64,000 bases of DNA from Enterobacter sp. RHBSTW-00994 (GTDB taxonomy: Bacteria; Pseudomonadota; Gammaproteobacteria; Enterobacterales; Enterobacteriaceae). Shown here piece by piece: positions 56,030 through 64,000 of the stretch. The notes under the pieces were generated by a model that was not told where the DNA came from, ran no database searches, and saw only the letters and a program-made list of their open reading frames with translations. Within the stretch, counting starts at the first letter, position 1; each line of letters starts with the position of its first letter. The position numbers and the translations under genes were made by a program. The DNA is taken from assembly GCF_013782625.1 (NCBI RefSeq), contig NZ_CP056199.1, forward strand, positions 3,800,588-3,864,587. The letters are read 5' to 3'.

Positions 56030-56629
56030 ATGACGCAACCTCCTGCCGTTTCGGCATTACGACAAGAAATCCGACAGCTTATCCGTAAACGTCGCCGTGC
56101 GTTATCGTCAGAACAACAAGCCCATTTTGCACAGCAAGCCGCCGCCCGAATGATGGCGTATCCACCTGTCGTAATGGCGCGCACCGTCGCTCTGTTTCTC
56201 TCCTTTGATGGTGAGCTGGATACGCAACCGCTGATCGAGCAACTCTGGCGTGCCGGGAAGAAAGTCTATCTGCCCGTCTTGCATCCGTTTAGTGAGGGTA
56301 ATCTGCTGTTTCTGCATTACCACCCACGCAGTGAGCTGGTCGTGAATCGTCTGAAAATCACCGAGCCGAAACTCGACGTCCGCGATGTGCTGCCGCTGGC
56401 AAAACTCGATGTGCTGATCACGCCGCTTGTCGCGTTTGATGAACAAGGTCAGCGTTTGGGTATGGGCGGCGGTTTTTATGACAGAACACTGCAAAACTGG
56501 CAGCAATATGGGTTACACCCAGTAGGCTACGCACATGATTGCCAGGGTGTGGAAACGCTGCCAGTGGAAAAGTGGGATATTCCGCTGCCTGCGGTAGTGA
56601 CACCGTCGAAAGTGTGGGAGTGGGCGTAA
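56030..56629 (+). CDS. fau: Fau (YgfA), 5-formyltetrahydrofolate cyclo-ligase family
   Basis: 199 residues. ATP-dependent conversion of 5-formyl- to 5,10-methenyl-tetrahydrofolate. ATP/substrate loops RQEIRQLIRKRRRAL at the start and GQRLGMGGGFYDRTL near 141-155. In E. coli linked to persister formation and expressed from the 6S RNA transcript. The annotated K-12 form starts later (182 residues, at a codon matching LIRKRRRAL); ATG 56030 is the likely true start. Confidence 0.94.
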   Translation: MTQPPAVSALRQEIRQLIRKRRRALSSEQQAHFAQQAAARMMAYPPVVMARTVALFLSFDGELDTQPLIEQLWRAGKKVYLPVLHPFSEGNLLFLHYHPRSELVVNRLKITEPKLDVRDVLPLAKLDVLITPLVAFDEQGQRLGMGGGFYDRTLQNWQQYGLHPVGYAHDCQGVETLPVEKWDIPLPAVVTPSKVWEWA

Positions 56630-56635
56630 AAACAA

Positions 56636-56661
56636 AACGGTAACACCCGTTACCGTTTTTA
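56636..56661 (+). terminator. fau terminator
   Basis: AACGGTAAC and GTTACCGTT form a perfect 9-base stem around ACCC, followed by TTTT. It begins 7 bases after the fau stop. The fau-serA spacer is only about 80 bases, with no sRNA of the SibC type that K-12 has here. Confidence 0.75.
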
Positions 56662-56710
56662 ATGTTTGCGCCCTCGCCTTGCGGATGAGGGCATCAGGCC
56701 CGCGATAAAA

Positions 56711-57943
56711 TCAGTAAAGCAGGCGTGCGCGAATCGTCCCCGGAATCGCTTTCATGCTCAGCAGCGCTTTCTCGGCAACATCTTCGTCCGCTTCAATATC
56801 AATAACCACATAGCCCATCTGAGAGTTAGTTTGCAGATACTGCGCGGCGATGTTTACGCCCTGCTCAGCAAAGATCTGGTTAATCGCGGTCAGCACGCCT
56901 GGACGGTTTTCATGGATGTGCAACAGACGACGTCCACCATGGAGCGGCAGGGAGACTTCCGGGAAGTTCACTGCAGAAAGCGTAGAACCGTTGTCTGAGT
57001 ATTTGCTCAGTTTACCCGCCACTTCCAGGCCGATGTTTTCCTGCGCTTCCTGAGTAGAGCCACCGATATGTGGCGTCAGGATCACGTTATCAAACTCGCA
57101 CAGCGGAGAGGTAAACGGATCACTGTTGGCTGCGGGTTCAGTCGGGAAGACGTCGATAGCCGCCCCCGCCAGATGTTTACGCTTGAGCGCATCACACAGC
57201 GCAGGAATATCCACCACCGTGCCGCGTGCTGCGTTGATCAACAGTGAGCCCGGTTTCATCAGTGCCAGCTCTTCCGCGCCCATCATATTCTTCGTGGAAG
57301 CATTTTCCGGTACATGCAGGCTCACTACATCGCTCATATTCAACAGATCGGAAAGGTGCTGAACCTGAGTAGCGTTCCCCAGCGGCAGTTTGCTTTCAAT
57401 ATCGTAAAAGAAGACGTGCATACCCAGAGATTCAGCCAGAATACCGAGCTGAGTACCGATATGACCGTAACCGATAATCCCCAGTTTCTTGCCACGCGCT
57501 TCAAATGAGCCAGAAGCCAGCTTGTTCCACACACCACGGTGCGCCTTGGCATTCGCTTCAGGGATGCCACGCAACAGCAGAAGCAGTTCGCCGATCACTA
57601 ACTCCGCCACGGAACGGGTATTGGAGAAAGGAGCGTTGAAAACAGGAACACCGCGTTTTGCCGCTGCATCCAGATCAACCTGGTTAGTACCGATACAGAA
57701 GCAACCAATTGCGACAAGTTTTTCAGCACAGGCAATAACGTCAGCAGTCAGGTGAGTACGGGATCGCAGACCAATGAAGTGGGCATCACGGATGGACTCT
57801 TTTAACTGCTCGGTGTCCAGTGCACCTTTGTGGAATTCAATGTTGGTATAACCCGCTGCACGAAGGCTATCGAGTGCTTTCTGATGCACGCCTTCGACGA
57901 GCAGAAACTTAATCTTGTCTTTTTCCAGTGATACCTTTGCCAT
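56711..57943 (-). CDS. serA: SerA, D-3-phosphoglycerate dehydrogenase
   Basis: First enzyme of serine synthesis, 410 residues as in E. coli. NAD loop GYGHIGTQLG near 158-167, catalytic Arg in NAARGTVVD, Glu in PTEPA, His in TPHIGGST, and a C-terminal ACT domain (from about 336) that binds serine for feedback inhibition, ending RARLLY. Confidence 0.97.
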   Translation of the reverse strand: MAKVSLEKDKIKFLLVEGVHQKALDSLRAAGYTNIEFHKGALDTEQLKESIRDAHFIGLRSRTHLTADVIACAEKLVAIGCFCIGTNQVDLDAAAKRGVPVFNAPFSNTRSVAELVIGELLLLLRGIPEANAKAHRGVWNKLASGSFEARGKKLGIIGYGHIGTQLGILAESLGMHVFFYDIESKLPLGNATQVQHLSDLLNMSDVVSLHVPENASTKNMMGAEELALMKPGSLLINAARGTVVDIPALCDALKRKHLAGAAIDVFPTEPAANSDPFTSPLCEFDNVILTPHIGGSTQEAQENIGLEVAGKLSKYSDNGSTLSAVNFPEVSLPLHGGRRLLHIHENRPGVLTAINQIFAEQGVNIAAQYLQTNSQMGYVVIDIEADEDVAEKALLSMKAIPGTIRARLLY

Positions 57944-58207
57944 TTACCCGACCCTGTTTTATCTGAACTGATGTTGTGCTGGATTTAAATCCGCTCTAGC
58001 CAACATATCAAAAAAAACTATTGCAGCAATATGAACGTTTGCGTCAGCACACTGAAGAAAAGTCATGCAAGGCAAAATGACAGAGTAAAATGCTGAAGAG
58101 GTTTACTAACGCGGCAGGATCATCAAGAGAGTGGCAAAAACGTGATACAAGTCACCAAATTTAGCTTTTCAAAATTTTTTATCGGGGGGAGGCTTCCCCC
58201 CATCAGA

Positions 58208-58867
58208 TCATTTTACGATGGTTTTCACACCGTCAGCCGTACCGATCAGCGCAACATCCGCGCCACGATTGGCGAATAACCCTACAGTGACTACGCCTGG
58301 GATCGCATTAATGGCATTTTCCATTGCGACAGCATCCAGAATTTCCAGGCCGTGCACATCGAGGATCACATTACCGTTGTCCGTCACAACACCCTGACGG
58401 TATTCCGGGCGACCTCCCAGTTTCACAAGCTGACGAGCGACTGCACTTCGCGCCATCGGGATCACTTCGACCGGTAGCGGGAAGTTACCCAGGATATCCA
58501 CCTGCTTGGACGCATCAGCAATACAGATAAATTTATCCGCAACAGAGGCAATGATCTTCTCACGCGTAAGCGCTGCACCACCGCCTTTGATCATCTGCAT
58601 ATGGCCGTTGATTTCGTCCGCGCCATCGACGTAAATCCCCAGACGATCCACCTCGTTAAGATCAAAAACAGTAATACCAAGGCTTTTCAGCTTTTCCGTG
58701 GATGCATCAGAGCTGGATACCGCCCCTTCAATCTGCCCTTTCATTGTGCCCAGCGCATCGATAAAGTGCGCCGCTGTCGACCCCGTGCCGACACCAACGA
58801 TGGTTCCTGGCTGCACGTACTGGAGCGCGGCCCATCCTACTGCTTTTTTCAGTTCATCCTGCGTCAT
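58208..58867 (-). CDS. rpiA: RpiA, ribose-5-phosphate isomerase A
   Basis: 219 residues. Phosphate loop [13 protein letters not shown] near 26-38, catalytic DGADEI (Asp81, Asp84) and [11 protein letters not shown] with Glu103. Interconverts ribose-5-P and ribulose-5-P in the pentose phosphate pathway. 264 bases from serA; divergent from argP. Confidence 0.97.
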   Translation of the reverse strand: MTQDELKKAVGWAALQYVQPGTIVGVGTGSTAAHFIDALGTMKGQIEGAVSSSDASTEKLKSLGITVFDLNEVDRLGIYVDGADEINGHMQMIKGGGAALTREKIIASVADKFICIADASKQVDILGNFPLPVEVIPMARSAVARQLVKLGGRPEYRQGVVTDNGNVILDVHGLEILDAVAMENAINAIPGVVTVGLFANRGADVALIGTADGVKTIVK

Positions 58868-59056
58868 GATCGTTTTGCCTGTGGTATGAAAACGTAGGGC
58901 GCATTATAGAGCATGGAAGCGGGAAATGTCCCTGTGACCATTGTCACATTACCGCGCAAAGCTCTGACAGATCCGATGTGGGTGCATTTCGTCTGTATCA
59001 AACGTAAATTTGTGTCATAGTGCAGAATAAGCACTTTTCAGGAGTCAGCCAGAGCA

Positions 59057-59950
59057 ATGAAACGTCCGGACTACAGAACACTACAGGCACTTGATGCGGT
59101 TATTCGTGAACGAGGTTTTGAGCGCGCAGCGCAAAAGCTGTGCATCACTCAATCAGCCGTATCACAGCGTATCAAACAGCTTGAAAATATGTTCGGACAG
59201 CCTCTGCTCGTTCGTACTGTTCCACCTCGCCCGACAGAGCAGGGGCAAAAACTCCTCGCCCTTCTGCGCCAGGTAGAACTGCTGGAAGATGAATGGCTCG
59301 GTGACGAACAGACAGGTTCCACGCCGCTTCTTCTTTCGCTGGCGGTGAATGCCGACAGTCTGGCAACCTGGTTACTTCCCGCCCTGGCCCCCGTCCTGGC
59401 CGACTCCCCCATTCGCCTGAACTTGCAGGTGGAAGATGAAACCCGTACCCAGGAACGCCTGCGTCGCGGTGAGGTTGTGGGAGCCGTCAGTATTCAACCT
59501 CAGGCACTGCCAAGCTGTCTGGTGGATCAACTGGGGGCACTGGATTACCTGTTTGTCGGTTCCAAAGCCTTTGCTGACCGTTACTTTCCGAATGGTGTGA
59601 CCCGTGCAGCCCTCCTTAAAGCGCCGGCCGTGGCATTTGATCATCTGGACGACATGCATCAGGCATTTTTGCAGCAAAACTTTGATCTGCCGCCAGGCAG
59701 TGTCCCGTGTCATATCGTGAATTCATCCGAAGCCTTCGTTCAACTGGCACGTCAGGGAACCACCTGCTGTATGATCCCGCACCTGCAAATTGAGAAAGAG
59801 TTAAAAAGCGGTGAGCTGATTGATTTGACGCCTGGGCTTTATCAGCGTCGGATGCTGTACTGGCATCGCTTTGCGCCGGAAAGCCGAATGATGCGCAACG
59901 TCACCGACGCACTACTGGCTTTTGGGCATAAGGTATTGAGACAGGATTGA
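59057..59950 (+). CDS. argP: ArgP (IciA), LysR-type regulator
   Basis: 297-residue LysR-type protein. HTH ([30 protein letters not shown]) at about 16-45. Activates argO when arginine is bound and is held inactive by lysine; also acts on dapB and lysC. argO lies 0.9 kb downstream on the opposite strand, as in K-12. Confidence 0.95.
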   Translation: MKRPDYRTLQALDAVIRERGFERAAQKLCITQSAVSQRIKQLENMFGQPLLVRTVPPRPTEQGQKLLALLRQVELLEDEWLGDEQTGSTPLLLSLAVNADSLATWLLPALAPVLADSPIRLNLQVEDETRTQERLRRGEVVGAVSIQPQALPSCLVDQLGALDYLFVGSKAFADRYFPNGVTRAALLKAPAVAFDHLDDMHQAFLQQNFDLPPGSVPCHIVNSSEAFVQLARQGTTCCMIPHLQIEKELKSGELIDLTPGLYQRRMLYWHRFAPESRMMRNVTDALLAFGHKVLRQD

Positions 59951-59961
59951 TGTACCGAATC

Positions 59962-59982
59962 CCCTCTCCCGGCGGGAGAGGG
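59962..59982. repeat. CCCTCTCCC palindromic repeat after argP
   Basis: CCCTCTCCC-GGC-GGGAGAGGG, perfect 9-base arms, with GTCAAGGCGGTGGG tail, in the 49-base gap between convergent argP and yggE. Confidence 0.6.
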
Positions 59983-59999
59983 TCAAGGCGGTGGGCAAA

Positions 60000-60740
60000 T
60001 TACTGTGCCTTTGCCGCTTCAGTCTGCGGGTTCTGAGCGGGTTCCAGTTGGAAGACAACATCAACTTGATCGCCAAACTGAATGGTTGGCTGCTCATACG
60101 TTTCCTGAGCAGAAACCGGCGCGGCATCTGCCTTCATCATACGAACCATTGGGCTTGGCTGGTAGTTAGAGACGTGGTAACGCACGCTGTACACGGGACC
60201 AAGCTTGCTGTTAAAACCTGCAGCCAGTTGCTGAGCCTGATGAACAGCATCATCGATAGCTGCTTTACGTGCTTCGTCTTTGTATTTTTCCGGTTGCGCA
60301 ACACCCAGTGAGACGGAACGAATTTCGTTCAGACCCGCCTTCAGCGCTCCATCCAGGAGTGCATTCAACTTATCAAGTTGACGCAATGTGACCTCTACCG
60401 TTCGCACCGCACGATAACCTTTGAGAATGCTTTTCCCATTCTGGTAGTCATAGTCCGGCTGTGTACGCAGATTTGCGGAATTGATGTCTTTCTTCGCTAC
60501 ACCATTCTGCTCCAGGAAAGAGAGATATTGCGCAACGCGATCATCTGCCTGCTTTTTCGCAGAGGCTGCATCTTTCGCCGCAATATTAACTTCAATGGCC
60601 AGTGTCGCGACATCCGGCACAGCATCTACACTCGCCGTCCCTGACGTGACAATGTGGGGACCATCAGGCAATTCATTTGCCTGTACTGACACCGCGCCTA
60701 AACTTACTAATGCCGCCAGAGCCATCATCTTTAACTTCAC
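60000..60740 (-). CDS. yggE: YggE (SIMPL domain) periplasmic oxidative-stress protein
   Basis: SIMPL-domain protein of 246 residues, the K-12 length, when begun at GTG 60740 with GGAGGAATGACA upstream. Signal peptide of about 21 residues (AALVSLGAVSVQA). E. coli YggE lowers oxidative stress by an unknown route. The alternative ATG 60746 lies too close to the GGAGG site and 60785 lacks one. Confidence 0.9.
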   Translation of the reverse strand: MKLKMMALAALVSLGAVSVQANELPDGPHIVTSGTASVDAVPDVATLAIEVNIAAKDAASAKKQADDRVAQYLSFLEQNGVAKKDINSANLRTQPDYDYQNGKSILKGYRAVRTVEVTLRQLDKLNALLDGALKAGLNEIRSVSLGVAQPEKYKDEARKAAIDDAVHQAQQLAAGFNSKLGPVYSVRYHVSNYQPSPMVRMMKADAAPVSAQETYEQPTIQFGDQVDVVFQLEPAQNPQTEAAKAQ

Positions 60741-60831
60741 TGTCATTCCTCCATGTTGCGAAGAGTGCCCAAAAACAGGGCGCATGCCAGCAAGCTTAGC
60801 GGGTATGGTTCAGTTGTCCATAAGACAACGC

Positions 60832-61467
60832 TTAGTTGAACAACCCTTGCACATGATGAATCCCCTCTTTCGCCAACTGAAAAGCGATAAACCACATCAC
60901 CGCGCCGACTAACGTATTAATGATGCGCTGCGCTTTTGCCGTGCGTAAACGTGGAGCAAGCCAGGCTGCCATTAATGCCAGACCAAAGAACCATAAGAAG
61001 GATGCACTCACCGTTCCCAGAGCAAACCAGCGTTTTGGCTCAACATCAAGTTGGCCGCCGAGGCTGCCCAGCACCACAAACGTGTCCAGATAAACATGTG
61101 GGTTGAGCCACGTTACCGCCAGCATAGTGACGATGATTTTCCAGCGGCCCTGTTTCATCACCTCAGCGTGGGTCAGTTCAAGGTTGCTGCTCATCGCCGT
61201 TTTCAACGCACCAAAACCGTACCACAACAGAAACGCCACGCCACCCCAGGTGACGAATGCTAACAGCCAGGGAGACTGCATTAGCAATGCGCTACCACCA
61301 AAGATCCCGGCGCAAATCAACAGCAAATCACTCACCGCGCACAGCAAGGCAATCATCAAATGGTACTGACGACGGATCCCCTGGTTCATCACAAACGCAT
61401 TCTGTGGTCCCAGAGGAAGGATCATCGCCGCACCAAGCGCAAGACCTTGAAAATAATAAGATAACAT
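60832..61467 (-). CDS. argO: ArgO (YggA), arginine exporter
   Basis: LysE-family exporter of 211 residues, K-12 length from ATG 61467 (M-L-S-Y-Y-F-Q-G). Six hydrophobic segments, [20 protein letters not shown] loop with the PGP-like motif and [17 protein letters not shown]. Exports arginine and canavanine, activated by ArgP. A second ATG three codons upstream is possible. Confidence 0.95.
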   Translation of the reverse strand: MLSYYFQGLALGAAMILPLGPQNAFVMNQGIRRQYHLMIALLCAVSDLLLICAGIFGGSALLMQSPWLLAFVTWGGVAFLLWYGFGALKTAMSSNLELTHAEVMKQGRWKIIVTMLAVTWLNPHVYLDTFVVLGSLGGQLDVEPKRWFALGTVSASFLWFFGLALMAAWLAPRLRTAKAQRIINTLVGAVMWFIAFQLAKEGIHHVQGLFN

Positions 61468-61564
61468 TCGATACATCTCATGCAGTTTGTCCTGGGTGCT
61501 GACTATACTGCGAGAGTGTCATTAGAGGAAATTGATAATATTAATCACAGATTAGTATCACTAA

Positions 61565-61597
61565 TAAAAAGCCCGGTAGCGTTATGCTGACCGGGCC
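61565..61597 (-). terminator. mscS terminator
   Basis: On the minus strand GGCCCGGT-loop-ACCGGGC followed by TTTTT, 14 bases after the mscS stop. Confidence 0.75.
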
Positions 61598-61610
61598 TGA
61601 GGAAAAAGGA

Positions 61611-62465
61611 TTACTCGCCTTCTTTCACACGTTTTACATTCACATCCATCTGCGGATACGGGAAGCTGATACCGTTGGCATCAAAATCACGTTTAATGCG
61701 CTCCAGCACATCCCAGTAGACGTTCTGCAGATCGCTGCTTTTGCTCCAGATGCGCACGACAAAATTAATGGAAGATGCACCCAGCTCATTCAAACGAACG
61801 GTCTGCTCTTTATCTTTCAGAATACGATCGTCAGAAGCGATTATATTTGAAATCAGCGATTTAACCTTATCGATATCCGAATCATACGCCACACTGATAA
61901 TCAGCTCATTGCGGCGAACCGGCTCACGGGAGAAGTTAATAATATTCCCCGCGATAATTTTCCCATTCGGCACAACAACAATACGCCCATCGGTAGTACG
62001 CATCGTGGTAGAGAAAATCTGCACCTGTAATACCGTTCCGGCAACACCGCCCAGATCAACATATTCCCCTGATCGGAATGGACGAAAAGTCACCAGCAAT
62101 ACGCCTGCGGCGAGGTTCGACAATGACCCCTGCAATGCCAGACCAATAGCCAAACCCGCAGCACCAAGTACAGCGATAACCGATGCAGTCTGTACACCTA
62201 CGCGCCCAAGTGCGGCGATCAAGGTAAATGCAATAATCCCGTAGCGCACCAGTGCGGAGAGAAAATCAGCGACTGTGGCATCAATCTGACGAGCCCGCAT
62301 CACACGATTCACGGTATTCGATACGATGCGTGCCACGAGCATCCCGACGATAATAATGGCGATTGCCGCGACGATGTTCACGGCATAGCTCAACAGTAAT
62401 TCCTGATTGCGCACCAGCCAGGAGCCCGCGTTATTGATGCTGTCTACGACGTCGAGTTGTTCCAT
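61611..62465 (-). CDS. mscS: MscS, small-conductance mechanosensitive channel
   Basis: 284-residue inner-membrane channel (K-12: 286). Three helices; the pore-lining TM3 has the Gly/Ala ridge [29 protein letters not shown] split by kink glycines, then the beta and alpha/beta cytoplasmic cage ending [11 protein letters not shown]. Opens on hypo-osmotic shock. 188 bases downstream of fbaA. Confidence 0.96.
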   Translation of the reverse strand: MEQLDVVDSINNAGSWLVRNQELLLSYAVNIVAAIAIIIVGMLVARIVSNTVNRVMRARQIDATVADFLSALVRYGIIAFTLIAALGRVGVQTASVIAVLGAAGLAIGLALQGSLSNLAAGVLLVTFRPFRSGEYVDLGGVAGTVLQVQIFSTTMRTTDGRIVVVPNGKIIAGNIINFSREPVRRNELIISVAYDSDIDKVKSLISNIIASDDRILKDKEQTVRLNELGASSINFVVRIWSKSSDLQNVYWDVLERIKRDFDANGISFPYPQMDVNVKRVKEGE

Positions 62466-62603
62466 TCATTCTTCCTTATGCTAAACCAAATCACAAAAAT
62501 CCATCCCCCATGGAGACAGGCAGGTGAGTAAAGGGTAAACAAAAAGAGAGGGATTTGCCAAACAGATCACAAAAACAGCGAGGACAGGCTGTTGAAAATG
62601 CAT

Positions 62604-62630
62604 AAAAAAAGGCCCGCAATTGCGGACCTC
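62604..62630 (-). terminator. fbaA terminator
   Basis: On the minus strand GGTCCGCAATTGCGGGCC (one mismatch) then seven T's, 24 bases after the fbaA stop. Confidence 0.75.
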
Positions 62631-62653
62631 TCCGAGGCATTTAGCGACTCAAA

Positions 62654-63733
62654 TTACAGAACGTCAACCGCGTTCAGTTCTTTGAATGCCTGCTCCAGAC
62701 GCGTGATCATAGAGGTCTGTGCAGCACGCAGCCATACGCGTGGATCGTAGTATTTTTTGTTCGGCTGATCTTCGCCTTTAGGGTTACCCAACTGACCCTG
62801 CAGGTAAGCTTCGTTAGCTTTGTAGTAGCCCAGGATGCCGTCCCATGTTGCCCACTGGGTATCGGTATCGATGTTCATTTTCACCACACCGTAGCTTACG
62901 GAATCTTTGATTTCCTGAGCAGAAGAACCGGAACCGCCGTGGAATACAAAGTTCAGGCTGTTGTGCGGCAGGTTATGTTTCTTAGAAACATAGTCCTGAG
63001 AATCGCGCAGGATAGTTGGAGTCAGAACAACGTTACCTGGTTTGTACACGCCGTGCACGTTACCGAAAGATGCCGCGATGGTGAAACGTGGGCTGATTTT
63101 GCTCAGCTCGGTGTACGCGTAATCAACATCTTCTGGCTGGGTGTACAGAGCAGAAGCGTCCATGTGGCTGTTGTCTACGCCGTCTTCTTCACCACCAGTG
63201 CAACCCAGTTCGATTTCCAGGGTCATGTCCATTTTGGACATACGTGCCAGGTATTTGGAGCAGATTTCGATGTTTTCGTGCAGGGACTCTTCAGACAGGT
63301 CGATCATATGAGAAGAGAACAGCGGTTTACCGGTCGCAGCGAAGTGTTTTTCACCCGCGTCCAGCAGGCCATCGATCCACGGCAGCAGTTTCTTCGCGCA
63401 GTGGTCAGTGTGCAGAATAACAGGAACACCGTAGTGCTCAGCCATCTGGTGAACGTGATGTGCACCAGAGATTGCACCCAGGATTGCAGCACCCTGAGGA
63501 ACGTCAGTTTTCACGCCTTTACCTGCGATGAACGCAGCGCCACCGTTGGAGAACTGAACGATAACCGGTGCTTTAACTTTTGCAGCGGTTTCCAGTACGG
63601 CGTTGATGGAGTCGGTCCCCACGCAGTTAACTGCTGGCAGAGCAAAGTTGTTTTCTTTAGCTACCTGGAACACTTTCTGAACGTCATCACCAGTGATCAC
63701 GCCAGGTTTTACGAAATCAAAAATTTTAGACAT
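62654..63733 (-). CDS. fbaA: FbaA, class II fructose-bisphosphate aldolase
   Basis: Zinc aldolase of 359 residues. Zinc ligands in LHTDHCAKK (His111 area), and later HGVYKPG and FHGGSGSS; catalytic Asp in the first motif. Central glycolysis/gluconeogenesis. Directly downstream of pgk, as in K-12 epd-pgk-fbaA. Confidence 0.97.
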   Translation of the reverse strand: MSKIFDFVKPGVITGDDVQKVFQVAKENNFALPAVNCVGTDSINAVLETAAKVKAPVIVQFSNGGAAFIAGKGVKTDVPQGAAILGAISGAHHVHQMAEHYGVPVILHTDHCAKKLLPWIDGLLDAGEKHFAATGKPLFSSHMIDLSEESLHENIEICSKYLARMSKMDMTLEIELGCTGGEEDGVDNSHMDASALYTQPEDVDYAYTELSKISPRFTIAASFGNVHGVYKPGNVVLTPTILRDSQDYVSKKHNLPHNSLNFVFHGGSGSSAQEIKDSVSYGVVKMNIDTDTQWATWDGILGYYKANEAYLQGQLGNPKGEDQPNKKYYDPRVWLRAAQTSMITRLEQAFKELNAVDVL

Positions 63734-63825
63734 GTTACGTAGTCCTGTATCTTCGGCCGTTAGAAAAGGTGCGGGCTCTAAAAAGCACGCTGAAAATTGG
63801 GCAGGTTTCCCTGCCCTTGAATGGC

Positions 63826-64000
63826 TTACTTCTTAGCGCGCTCTTCGAGCATTGCTACTGCTGGCAGGACTTTACCTTCCACGAATTCGAGGAATGCACC
63901 GCCACCAGTGGAGATGTAGGAGATTTTGTCGGAAATACCGAACAGGTCGATAGCTGCCAGGGTATCACCGCCGCCAGCGATAGAGAACGCTTCGCTATCT
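63826..64000 (-). CDS. pgk: Pgk, phosphoglycerate kinase (C-terminal part)
   Basis: Partial gene cut by the window edge. The last 58 residues-worth of codons encode the C-terminal domain of Pgk: [20 protein letters not shown], then [20 protein letters not shown] and the ending AMLEERAKK. The glycine-rich stretch binds ATP. Upstream of fbaA on the same strand. Confidence 0.95.
   Translation of the reverse strand, partial: DSEAFSIAGGGDTLAAIDLFGISDKISYISTGGGAFLEFVEGKVLPAVAMLEERAKK

Noticed and set aside
56630..56710. SibC/IbsC sRNA-toxin locus expected between fau and serA as in K-12
   Set aside because: The spacer is about 80 bases and holds only the fau terminator.

Overview
The window is chromosomal DNA of a member of the Enterobacteriaceae, most like the Enterobacter/Lelliottia/Leclercia group. 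Most proteins are near-collinear with Escherichia coli K-12 genes, in the K-12 order lysR-ygeA-araE-kduD-kduI-yqeF-yqeG ... glyU-actS ... idi-lysS-prfB-recJ-dsbC-xerD-fldB-cptA-sdhE-ygfZ-trhA-yqfB-bglA-ygfF-gcvPHT-ubiI-ubiH-pepP-ygfB-zapA-ssrS-fau-serA-rpiA-argP-yggE-argO-mscS-fbaA-pgk. The genus is inferred from the accessory content and was not tested.

Region 1 (1-3110) holds the 3' part of lysR, a flavodoxin-like/DoxX pair divergent from an HxlR regulator, and ygeA.

Region 2 (3110-15800) is an almost complete system for taking up and breaking down oligogalacturonides (pectin fragments), built around the kduD-kduI pair that K-12 also has. Outer-membrane porin KdgM admits the oligomers. The ABC transporter TogMNAB carries them into the cytoplasm. 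Two PL22 lyases (one clearly Ogl, one paralogue) cut them to 4,5-unsaturated galacturonate. KdgF, KduI and KduD convert this to 2-keto-3-deoxygluconate. I find eight copies of a KdgR-type operator, covering kdgF, togM, kduI, ogl and kdgM, so the cluster looks like one regulon. No secreted pectinase and no kdgR gene lie in the window. araE sits in the middle of the cluster.

Region 3 (15800-28900) is accessory or rearranged relative to K-12: yqeF, a LysR/PACE-efflux pair, yqeG, an AsnC-GNAT operon divergent from an RhtB-type exporter, yjdJ-yjdI, and a CitA/DpiB-type two-component system directly upstream of an AfuABC/FbpABC-type ABC importer. The substrate of this importer cannot be read from the sequence, and the sensor carries a substitution in the citrate-binding signature.

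Region 4 (28900-32340) is a scar of mobile DNA around tRNA-Gly(CCC) (glyU). It contains a frameshifted small membrane protein, an IS3-type OrfA stub, a broken XRE regulator, a frameshifted integrase N-terminus next to the tRNA 3' end, one intact secreted orphan protein, actS (ygeR), and a 5'-truncated DUF554 membrane gene. None of these remnants is visible as a normal open reading frame.

Region 5 (32340-64000) is core genome: isoprenoid, translation, recombination, disulfide isomerisation, folate/glycine cleavage, ubiquinone, serine, pentose phosphate, arginine export, mechanosensing and glycolysis genes. 6S RNA lies between zapA and fau. Points of interest here are the prfB programmed frameshift, an RpiR-type regulator next to bglA that K-12 lacks, a perfect palindrome upstream of ygfZ, a perfect hairpin plus PurR-like box in the gcvT leader, and a family of CCCTCTCCC/GGGAGAGGG intergenic palindromes.
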